This document shows, one piece after another, positions 56,983 through 64,000 of a stretch of 64,000 nucleotides of DNA. A program made the translations under genes and the position numbers. Position 1 is the first letter of the stretch. Each line of letters opens with the position of its first letter. Below the pieces are notes generated by a model that worked only from the letters and a program-made list of their open reading frames with translations, was not told the DNA's origin and searched no databases. Origin of the DNA: Shewanella sp. Choline-02u-19 (GTDB lineage: Bacteria > Pseudomonadota > Gammaproteobacteria > Enterobacterales > Shewanellaceae); contig NZ_PJBE01000013.1 of assembly GCF_002836205.1 (NCBI RefSeq), positions 3,348,001 to 3,412,000 on the forward strand. The letters run 5' to 3'.

Positions 56983-59160
56983 GTGACAGTTTCAGCTTCT
57001 AAGAAAACTGAGCAATGGACCATTTCAGCATCTCAGCGCGTTATTGTTGATCCATTGCTAGACAGTTTAGTTTTACTTACTGAATACTTCGGTAGCCCTT
57101 GCTCCAGCGACTCTCTGGCGGCAGGCCTGCCTATGCAAGGGCATGTCCTAACACCAGAGCTACTGCCTCAAGCAGCCAGCCGAGCAGGTTTAGCAGCTAA
57201 GCTATCCCGTAAGGGACTCAATGAAATAACGCCAATTTTACTGCCGTGTATTTTGCTGCTGAAAGATAAAAAAGCCTGCCTACTTCGAGAGCTAGATGTT
57301 GAGCACGATAAAGCGATTATCCAGTTACCTGAAACCGGCGGTGAAGAAACACTGTCAATTGAAGAGCTCGAAGCGCTTTATGTGGGCTACTTGTTTCTTG
57401 TTAAACAGGAGTATCGTGGCGATATGGGCTTTGATGTCCACCTTCACGAGAACAAATCTCACTGGCTATTACAGACACTTAAAGACTCTGCCCCAATTTA
57501 TCGTGACGCCTTAATCGCATCAGTATTAGTCAACTTATTCGCACTGGTGTCGCCACTATTTATTATGAATGTATACGACAAAGTCGTGCCTAACTTAGCA
57601 TTTAATTCTTTATGGGTATTAGCGATAGGTGCGGGCATAGCTTATATCTTTGACTTGGTAATGCGTCAGTTACGCAGTTACTTAATCGATGTCGCGGGTA
57701 AGAAAGTCGATATTATCGTCTCCTCGCAACTGTTCGCAAAGGCCGTCGGGATTCCATTAGAAAAACGTTCGCCAAGTGTGGGCGGTATGGCCAAGCAACT
57801 CGGAGAATTTGACAGTATTCGAGATATTCTCACCTCTGCCACCATTACCACATTAGTCGATCTGCCCTTTGCGCTATTCTTTTTGACCATTATCTACCTA
57901 GTCGCAGGTGATCTTGCGCTTATTCCATTGGTCGGTAGTTTTATAATTATTGCTTACACCTTGATTATGCAGCCAAAACTAAAAGCGGCAATAGAAGAAA
58001 GTAATAAATTCTCAGGCTTAAAACATGGTCATCTTATCGAGTCACTTTCATCACTAGAGTCTATCAAATCAAGTGGTGCCGAAGGCTTAGTTCAAAAAAG
58101 TTGGCAACAGATGATCGGGCATACCGCTAGCTGGCAGTTAAAATCTAAAAAGATTTCAACTTCAGTCACGAATGTCGCGACATTCGTGGTGCAGACTTCT
58201 GTTATTTTCGTCGTAATATTAGGTGTCTATCGTGTAGCAGACAATCTAATCTCTATGGGTGGCATCATTGCAGCCGTGATCTTATCCAGTCGCGCAATAT
58301 CCCCTATGGCGCAGTTAGCAGGATTAATGACACGAGGCAACCAAACTGCCAGTGCACTGCGTCAACTTAATGAAATCATGGCTCAAGAGAGTGAGTTTGA
58401 AAACAAAGGTCATCTCGTTAGCAGACAGCGATTACAAGGCCAAATTAGTGCGGACCACTTAGCATTTAGCTATCCAAATTCAGAACGGCCAATACTTCAT
58501 CCATTATCAATAAAAATTGAACCTGGCGAACGGATTGCAATAATAGGCCGTAATGGTTCAGGTAAAAGTACTCTCGCTAAAGTGCTGGTTGGACTTTTTC
58601 AGCCTAGCAAGGGCAGTCTCACATACGACGGCCTAGATTCAGCTCAAATACACCCAAGTGATCTACGACGTAACTTCGGTTATTTACCGCAAGATATTAC
58701 TTTGTTTCACGGCACCATTCGCGACAACATCCTCTTTGGAACACGACAAGTTACCGAACATCAGCTGATTAGGGCCGTACAGTTATCGGGGGTTAACTTG
58801 TTTACTAATCTAGAATCCGAAGGGCTCGATCAACAAGTGGGTGAAGGAGGCAGAGAGCTTTCTCGTGGTCAACGACAGACCATTGCATTAGCACGAGCAA
58901 CGCTGAACGATCCCCCGGTATTATTAATGGATGAACCAACGGCCAGTTTAGACGCTAGAGCTGAAAAACAGTTTATTCAAGCTATGCACAATGTCAGTAA
59001 AGACCGAACGCTATTGCTTATTACCCACAAAATGCACTTATTGAATTTGGTTGACCGCATTATCGTATTAGACCGCGGCCACATTGTTGCCGACGGTGCT
59101 AAAGCTGATGTACTTAAAAAGCTAAATGAAGGCTTGCTTGCAGGAGCGGTAAATAAATGA
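56983..59160 (+). CDS. rtxB: Type I secretion ABC exporter (LapB/RtxB)
   Basis: A 725-residue inner-membrane ABC transporter exporting the RTX adhesins. Residues about 1-140 form a C39-like domain apparently without the peptidase Cys/His set, as in RTX exporters. The membrane domain spans about 165-450. The nucleotide-binding domain has Walker A GRNGSGKST (about 524), signature LSRGQ (about 626, instead of LSGGQ), Walker B VLLMDEPTASLD and the H-loop LLITHK. Start GTG 56983 with AAGGATAAG upstream. It overlaps rtxD by 4 bases. Confidence 0.93.
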   Translation: MTVSASKKTEQWTISASQRVIVDPLLDSLVLLTEYFGSPCSSDSLAAGLPMQGHVLTPELLPQAASRAGLAAKLSRKGLNEITPILLPCILLLKDKKACLLRELDVEHDKAIIQLPETGGEETLSIEELEALYVGYLFLVKQEYRGDMGFDVHLHENKSHWLLQTLKDSAPIYRDALIASVLVNLFALVSPLFIMNVYDKVVPNLAFNSLWVLAIGAGIAYIFDLVMRQLRSYLIDVAGKKVDIIVSSQLFAKAVGIPLEKRSPSVGGMAKQLGEFDSIRDILTSATITTLVDLPFALFFLTIIYLVAGDLALIPLVGSFIIIAYTLIMQPKLKAAIEESNKFSGLKHGHLIESLSSLESIKSSGAEGLVQKSWQQMIGHTASWQLKSKKISTSVTNVATFVVQTSVIFVVILGVYRVADNLISMGGIIAAVILSSRAISPMAQLAGLMTRGNQTASALRQLNEIMAQESEFENKGHLVSRQRLQGQISADHLAFSYPNSERPILHPLSIKIEPGERIAIIGRNGSGKSTLAKVLVGLFQPSKGSLTYDGLDSAQIHPSDLRRNFGYLPQDITLFHGTIRDNILFGTRQVTEHQLIRAVQLSGVNLFTNLESEGLDQQVGEGGRELSRGQRQTIALARATLNDPPVLLMDEPTASLDARAEKQFIQAMHNVSKDRTLLLITHKMHLLNLVDRIIVLDRGHIVADGAKADVLKKLNEGLLAGAVNK

Positions 59161-60539
59161 GTAAGCATTTAACTTCACAAGACTTAGACATGGTTGACGA
59201 TGTTTATGGCGCCATGATGGCCGATGCACCGACCAGCCATCGATTAACCATATGGGCGCTTGCATCGCTCGCCGTCACATTTTTGATTTGGGCCTACTTT
59301 GCTGAGTTGGATCAAGTCACGACAGGAATGGGAAAAGTCATTCCCTCTTCTCAAATCCAGATAATACAGAGCTTAGATGGCGGCATATTGCAAGATATGT
59401 ACGTGCAAGAAGGCTTTATGGTGACCAAGGGACAAGCACTTGCACGCATTGATGCAACACGCTTTAAATCTGACTTTGCCCAGCAAGAGCAAGAGGTTAA
59501 TAGTTTACTATCCAATGTCATCCGTTTAAAAACCGAGTTGAACAGTATCACTATTTCTAATATCGGCACTGACTGGAGAGAGCAAGTAAAAATACAACCT
59601 CATGTGCTAATTTTTCCTGAGTTATTAGAAGATAATGAGCCGGAGCTCACTAAGAGACAACGAGAAGAGTACCAAGGTCGGATTGATAACCTGAGTAACC
59701 AGCTCGAGATCCAAGCAAGACAGATCCAACAACGAAATCAAGAGATCCAAGAGTTAGCCTCTAAAATCAGAACACTCACAACAAGCTTCCAATTAGTCTC
59801 TAGAGAACTAGAGCTGACGAGGCCACTAGCAGATAAAGGGATTGTTCCCGAAGTTGAACTGCTCAAGCTGCAGCGAGTCGTAAACGACATTCAAGGAGAG
59901 CTGTCTTCATTACGGTTATTACGCCCAAAAGTGAAGTCAACCATGGATGAGGCCATTTTGAAGCGCAGAGAAACTGTGCTTATTTTTGCTGCGGATACTC
60001 GGGCTCAGTTAAATGAGATGCAAACCAAGCTGTCGCGTATGAATGAAGCACAAGTTGGCGCACAAGACAAAGTCAGTAAAGCTGAAATCACCTCCCCTGT
60101 TAACGGCACCATTAAAACGATTCACATTAATACGCTCGGCGGTGTTGTACAGCCTGGCGTTGATATTATTGAAATTGTTCCTTCAGAAGACAAGCTGCTT
60201 ATTGAAACCAAGATTATCCCCAAAGACATCGCATTCTTACATCCGGGCCTTCCGGCAGTAGTCAAAATCACCGCTTATGACTTCACTCGATATGGTGGGT
60301 TAAATGGGGTTGTAGAGCATATTAGTGCTGATACTACACAAGATGAAGAGGGCAATAGTTTCTATATTGTAAAAGTTAGAACGGAGTTTTCTAGCTTAAC
60401 AAAGGACGATGGCACGGAAATGCCTATCATACCAGGGATGTTAACCTCGGTTGATGTGATTACTGGGCAGAGATCTGTTTTAGAGTACATACTTAATCCA
60501 ATATTACGGGCTAAAGATACGGCGCTCAGAGAGCGTTGA
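59157..60539 (+). CDS. rtxD: HlyD-family membrane fusion protein (LapC/RtxD)
   Basis: A 460-residue periplasmic adaptor linking the ABC exporter to TolC. It has one N-terminal transmembrane helix (about 25-45, LTIWALASLAVTFLIWAYFA), a lipoyl/biotinyl half motif (MGKVIPSSQIQIIQSLDGG), a long coiled-coil hairpin (about 95-290, rich in Q/E/L), the second lipoyl half (KAEITSPVNGTIKTIHINTL) and a beta-barrel C-terminus. The ATG overlaps the rtxB stop; the end overlaps the aggA open frame. Length is typical. Confidence 0.93.
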   Translation: MSKHLTSQDLDMVDDVYGAMMADAPTSHRLTIWALASLAVTFLIWAYFAELDQVTTGMGKVIPSSQIQIIQSLDGGILQDMYVQEGFMVTKGQALARIDATRFKSDFAQQEQEVNSLLSNVIRLKTELNSITISNIGTDWREQVKIQPHVLIFPELLEDNEPELTKRQREEYQGRIDNLSNQLEIQARQIQQRNQEIQELASKIRTLTTSFQLVSRELELTRPLADKGIVPEVELLKLQRVVNDIQGELSSLRLLRPKVKSTMDEAILKRRETVLIFAADTRAQLNEMQTKLSRMNEAQVGAQDKVSKAEITSPVNGTIKTIHINTLGGVVQPGVDIIEIVPSEDKLLIETKIIPKDIAFLHPGLPAVVKITAYDFTRYGGLNGVVEHISADTTQDEEGNSFYIVKVRTEFSSLTKDDGTEMPIIPGMLTSVDVITGQRSVLEYILNPILRAKDTALRER

Positions 60540-60571
60540 AGCCTTATAAAAAACGACCTGGAGGGGTTAAC

Positions 60572-61987
60572 ATGGACAGCAGCATAATGCGGCAGGTAAG
60601 ACGTAGTGCCATTGCACTCGCCGTTGGCGCACTAATATTGCCCGCGTCGGCTTATAGCCAAACGTTAGAGCAAGCAGTAGCGCACACATTAGATACAAAT
60701 CCTGAAATACGGATCGCATTTAATCGCTTTAAAGCACGAGAAGAGCAAGTTAACCAAGCTGTTGCAGGTTACATGCCTACCGTCGATATTTCTGGTGGTT
60801 ACGGATGGGAGCAAACTAACAGCCCATCGACTCGTCGCCGTGCAGGCCAAGGTGACGTCGATGATGACGGTGTTATTGAGCTAGAACGAGGTGAAGCCGG
60901 TTTTAGTATTAAACAAATGCTATTTGACGGTTTTTATACCAGCAGCGAAGTTGATAGATATAGCTTTGAAGCCAGTGCAGAGCAATGGGCATTATTTGCG
61001 GCAGCCGAAGATATGGCGCTTGATGTGGTTAAGGTATACACCAACTACATCCGCAGTGAACAAGTGCTCACCTTGGCTGAGAAAAACCTCGAAAGCCATA
61101 AAGATATATATGATCAGATTAAACAAAGAACCGATTCAGGATTAAGCTCAACGGCAGATCTATCTCAAATCACCGGCCGTTTAGCACGTGCGAATGCCAA
61201 TGTGATTTCTGCTCGCAATAATTTCTATGATGCCAGATCACAGTTCGTTCGCATTGTGGAGCAAGAGCCTGAAGATATGATCGTTCCAGTGCCTGATGCC
61301 GATATGTTACCAAGCGACCTCAGCACCAGTGTGATGATGGCGCAAGATAATCACCCGATCCTTAAATCAGCCTCAAGTGACATTCATGCCGCTGAGAATG
61401 AAAAAGATTCGGCTCAATCAAATTATTACCCTAAGTTTACCTTAGAGCTTGATGGTAATTGGAATAACGATCTTGACGGTGAAGACGGTTACTCATTGTT
61501 ATCAAGTAACAATGTTGGTGGCCATAGTAACGATCTCGTTGCCATGATCAGAGTTAAGTACAACCTATTTGCGGGTGGCCGTGATTTGGCCCGAGAAAAA
61601 GAAGCAGCCTATAAAATAGGTGAAGCAAAAGAGATCCGTCAACGTGCGCATAGACAAGTCGTTGAAGGGGTTAACTTAGCTTGGAATGCATATGAGCTAT
61701 TAACACCGCAAAAAATGTATATTCGTGACCACGTTATTGCAGCTAAAGACACGCAAGTAGCCTATAGCCAACAGTTCAATTTAGGTCAACGTACATTACT
61801 GGATTTGCTCGATACCGAAAATGAATTATTTGAAGCAAGAAAGGATTATTTAGTCTCTGAATATGACCAAATAGTGTCGCAATACCGCATTCTCAATGCG
61901 ACAGGGCAATTACTTGATTCATTAAGAGTGACTCGCCCAGATGTATGGCAAGGTGAACGAGATTACGAAGGAGGAGTACCGCAATGA
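60572..61987 (+). CDS. aggA: TolC-family outer membrane channel (LapE/AggA)
   Basis: A 471-residue outer membrane efflux channel. Its signal peptide ends near AYSQT (about residue 30). It has two OEP repeats with long helices, for example LEQAVAHTLDTNPEIRIAF and LVAMIRVKYNLFAGGRD. ATG 60572 is chosen over an upstream TTG at 60536 because GGAGGGG lies just before it and the signal peptide then begins properly. AggA is named for its role in autoaggregation in Shewanella. The channel both exports the adhesins and holds their N-terminal retention modules. Confidence 0.92.
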   Translation: MDSSIMRQVRRSAIALAVGALILPASAYSQTLEQAVAHTLDTNPEIRIAFNRFKAREEQVNQAVAGYMPTVDISGGYGWEQTNSPSTRRRAGQGDVDDDGVIELERGEAGFSIKQMLFDGFYTSSEVDRYSFEASAEQWALFAAAEDMALDVVKVYTNYIRSEQVLTLAEKNLESHKDIYDQIKQRTDSGLSSTADLSQITGRLARANANVISARNNFYDARSQFVRIVEQEPEDMIVPVPDADMLPSDLSTSVMMAQDNHPILKSASSDIHAAENEKDSAQSNYYPKFTLELDGNWNNDLDGEDGYSLLSSNNVGGHSNDLVAMIRVKYNLFAGGRDLAREKEAAYKIGEAKEIRQRAHRQVVEGVNLAWNAYELLTPQKMYIRDHVIAAKDTQVAYSQQFNLGQRTLLDLLDTENELFEARKDYLVSEYDQIVSQYRILNATGQLLDSLRVTRPDVWQGERDYEGGVPQ

Positions 61988-62589
61988 AAACCTTAATTAT
62001 AATATTGAGTTTAGCCATATTAGGTGGCTGTTCAATGCGTGATACTGTATCAATGGACACGCCGACTAAGCAGGTTTACGATTTAAATGATATCGATCAT
62101 GACGGTGTCATCGTAGCTAGAGAGCGTTGCACAGAAACAGAGCTTGGGGCAACTATCGATAACTATGGTTGTGGTAAAATCAAACCCATCAATGAACGTC
62201 AAGAGTTAAAGATTTTGTTTGCCAATGACTCTTACTACATCGATCCGGTTTACTATACCCAAGTAGAAATCATTGCCAGTTTTATGCAAAAGTTTCCCAA
62301 TACACAAGCGGTTATTGAGGGCCATTGTAGTAAAACGGGATCTCATGATCATAACCAAGAACTATCGCAAAACAGAGCGAATGCCGTAAGTGCATTGCTA
62401 AGCGAGCGCTTTGATATTGAATCATCTCGTTTAAGTGCTGTAGGATATAGTTTTGATCGCCCAATCGATCCGACTCATACCGCTGCTGCGCATAAAGTGA
62501 ATCGTCGAGTAATAGCGGAACTCACTGGGGATGACACTACTGCCGATATGAAATGGCATATATATACCGTAGATGAAGTTGTTAATTAG
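61984..62589 (+). CDS. OmpA-family lipoprotein
   Basis: A 201-residue protein. The signal peptide has lipobox ILGGCS (cysteine about residue 16). A short region with DIDHDGVIVARERC resembles a thrombospondin type 3/EF-like calcium motif. The C-terminal OmpA domain (about 85-185, VIEGHCSKTGSHDHN, QNRANAVSALL) binds peptidoglycan. The ATG overlaps the aggA stop by 4 bases. It probably anchors or stabilises the secretion apparatus at the cell wall; its exact role in the bpf operon is not established. Confidence 0.9.
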   Translation: MKTLIIILSLAILGGCSMRDTVSMDTPTKQVYDLNDIDHDGVIVARERCTETELGATIDNYGCGKIKPINERQELKILFANDSYYIDPVYYTQVEIIASFMQKFPNTQAVIEGHCSKTGSHDHNQELSQNRANAVSALLSERFDIESSRLSAVGYSFDRPIDPTHTAAAHKVNRRVIAELTGDDTTADMKWHIYTVDEVVN

Positions 62590-62607
62590 GAGACGAGCTA
62601 GCGCAGT

Positions 62608-63321
62608 ATGAATGACAGGCTTTATAAATTAAAAAAATTAAAAAAAGTCTGTCAATTCAAATTGGCGGTATTGGCTTTGTCTGTGTCTTCTCTTTATCTA
62701 GACGCGAATCCAGTACCACAACTAGACTCTGCACATATTACCCAAACAATAGAATCTCAATATGGAGAGCGGGCGGGTAAACGTATTAGAGCTTGGTTTA
62801 AAATTCTTGACGAAGCGAGGGAATTACAAGATAGCGATAAAATATTGATGGTTAATAATTTTTTTAACCTCTTTCATTTTGTCGAAGATATAAAACTTTG
62901 GGGAAATAAGAATTATTGGGCTACGCCAATGGAGTTTATTGGCGTTAGCGGCGGAGATTGCGAAGATTTTTCTATCGCAAAGTATTTCACGTTGCTCCAA
63001 CTTGGTGTTTCAGAAGATAAATTACGCATTACTATGGTTAAGGCAACCAGCGTAAACCAATACCATATGGTGCTTGCCTACTATGAAACTCCCTCTTCCA
63101 TCCCCCTCGTTTTAGATAACCTTGATAAATCCATAAAACCAGCAACGCAGCGCAAGGATCTAATCCCGGTATACAGTTTTAACGGTCGACAATTGTGGCT
63201 AAATAAAGAAAAAGGACGAGGCGTTCTAGCAGGATCATCATCGAAACTTGCGAAGTGGAATGACCTAAAACAACGTTTAGGTGTTGAGCGACTCAAACAA
63301 CCTAAACTAAAACTGGAGTAG
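62608..63321 (+). CDS. bpfG: LapG/BpfG periplasmic cysteine protease (BTLCP family)
   Basis: A 237-residue bacterial transglutaminase-like cysteine protease. The N-terminal signal/anchor segment is at residues about 15-32. The catalytic triad is C118 (GGDCEDF), H153 (NQYHMV) and D170 (LVLDNLD). LapG is a calcium-dependent periplasmic protease that cuts LapA-type adhesins after TAA in TAAG, releasing them from the surface. Both adhesins in this window carry that motif. The gene lies directly before lapD/bpfD, its c-di-GMP-controlled inhibitor. Confidence 0.93.
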   Translation: MNDRLYKLKKLKKVCQFKLAVLALSVSSLYLDANPVPQLDSAHITQTIESQYGERAGKRIRAWFKILDEARELQDSDKILMVNNFFNLFHFVEDIKLWGNKNYWATPMEFIGVSGGDCEDFSIAKYFTLLQLGVSEDKLRITMVKATSVNQYHMVLAYYETPSSIPLVLDNLDKSIKPATQRKDLIPVYSFNGRQLWLNKEKGRGVLAGSSSKLAKWNDLKQRLGVERLKQPKLKLE

Positions 63322-63329
63322 TTAACAAG

Positions 63330-64000
63330 ATGACACTGTTTCGACAGATATACACACTTCTGTTTGTTCTATTTTTGCTAGTGGTAGCGAGTTTAGGGTA
63401 TGTGCAGTTTACCGAAACTCAGAGCTTTCTGACCAAGCAAATGGAATCTGACCTCAACAATACCAGCAATTCGCTCGGTATCATGCTGGTACCCGATTTA
63501 GAAGCGGGCGATATTGTCGGTGCAGAAACCTTAATCAATGTCATCTTCGAAGGGGGTTATTACCAAGAGGTCAAATTAACTTGGTTAGTCGATGGCAAAC
63601 AGCAAGCTTGGCAAAATCCAGTCGCTATTGAAGGTGTGCCGCAGTGGTTTATTGACCTTGACCTCTTCAAGACAATTCGACGAGAAAGCACGATTACTTC
63701 AGGATGGATCCAACTAGCAAGACTAGAGATCACCGCCCACCCAGGTTTTGGTTACCATGAACTGTGGCGCACCATGACCAATGCAATCATTGTTTTTTCC
63801 ATACTTTTTTTAATTGCAATTATTTTGGCCCGTGTTGGCCTTACGTGGATTTTGAAGCCATTACATGAAATTGCGGAACATGCTAAAGAGATAGCCAATA
63901 GAAAGTTTGGCCCTGATATGGTGGTGCCTAGAACCCTTGAGCTGAAATCAGTCGTTCAAGCCTTCAATAGCATGTCTGAGCAACTCAAACAGATCTTTAC
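63330..64000 (+). CDS. bpfD: LapD/BpfD c-di-GMP effector (N-terminal part, runs off right edge)
   Basis: 223 codons visible from ATG 63330, 8 bases after bpfG. It has a transmembrane helix at residues 8-26 (YTLLFVLFLLVVASLGYV), a periplasmic LapD-type output domain with TSGWIQLARLEITAHPGFGY, a second helix (about 153-175, AIIVFSILFLIAIILAR), then a HAMP segment (PLHEIAEHAKEIANRKFG). Degenerate GGDEF and EAL domains are expected beyond the window but cannot be seen here. LapD binds c-di-GMP in the cytoplasm and then sequesters LapG, keeping adhesins attached. Confidence 0.88.
   Translation, partial: MTLFRQIYTLLFVLFLLVVASLGYVQFTETQSFLTKQMESDLNNTSNSLGIMLVPDLEAGDIVGAETLINVIFEGGYYQEVKLTWLVDGKQQAWQNPVAIEGVPQWFIDLDLFKTIRRESTITSGWIQLARLEITAHPGFGYHELWRTMTNAIIVFSILFLIAIILARVGLTWILKPLHEIAEHAKEIANRKFGPDMVVPRTLELKSVVQAFNSMSEQLKQIF

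Overview
The window reads as a chromosomal segment of a marine gammaproteobacterium, most probably a Shewanella. The pointers are a menaquinol-type fumarate reductase operon next to prmA-dusB-fis, an OmcA/MtrC-family decaheme outer-membrane cytochrome, and cyaA/hemCDXY followed by a BpfA/LapA-type adhesin with its secretion and release genes. Codon use and base composition look uniform. I see no tRNA, rRNA, CRISPR array, insertion sequence or prophage.

Layout. (1) 1-1125: a LysR regulator fused in frame to the start of a GNAT acetyltransferase, running off the left edge. (2) 1248-5706, minus strand: fumarate reductase operon with two paralogous cytochrome b subunits, a possible small membrane protein between them, then frdA and frdB, ending in a strong terminator; a CRP-type site lies upstream. 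(3) 6205-8590: prmA, then dusB-fis with a terminator. (4) 9017-16707: a LysR regulator and a catabolic cluster (ethanolamine-type permease, glutamine-synthetase-like ligase, aldehyde dehydrogenase, iron alcohol dehydrogenase, class I glutamine amidotransferase). Its logic fits a gamma-glutamylated amino-alcohol pathway. (5) 16854-19868: a helicase-IV-like protein. (6) 20410-22542: a ten-haem lipoprotein cytochrome with one CX3CH site. (7) 23179-23886: ric (ytfE), preceded by a perfect 15-bp inverted repeat. (8) 23934-28524, minus strand: lptM-lysA-dapF-DUF484-xerC-HAD phosphatase. (9) cyaY, cyaA (TTG start), a CRP-type site, then hemC-hemD-hemX-hemY.

(10) 36298-64000: biofilm adhesion locus. 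Two large RTX adhesins lie in tandem. Both have the N-terminal retention module with a TAAG cleavage motif and both end in RTX repeats. They are followed by the type I secretion genes (ABC exporter, HlyD adaptor, TolC protein), an OmpA-like lipoprotein, the LapG/BpfG protease and the start of the LapD/BpfD c-di-GMP receptor. By the known Lap scheme, low c-di-GMP lets LapG cut the adhesins at the TAAG site and release them; high c-di-GMP lets LapD sequester LapG.

Both adhesin genes are broken in this sequence, but only inside their tandem repeat arrays (about 37.9-40.6 kb and 44.9-52.0 kb). The breaks are small indels and scrambled patches. One single-base deletion recurs at the same codon in at least ten repeat units. 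Sequencing or assembly error in long near-identical repeats is the simplest explanation; I annotate the intact ends as coding and the arrays as repeats.
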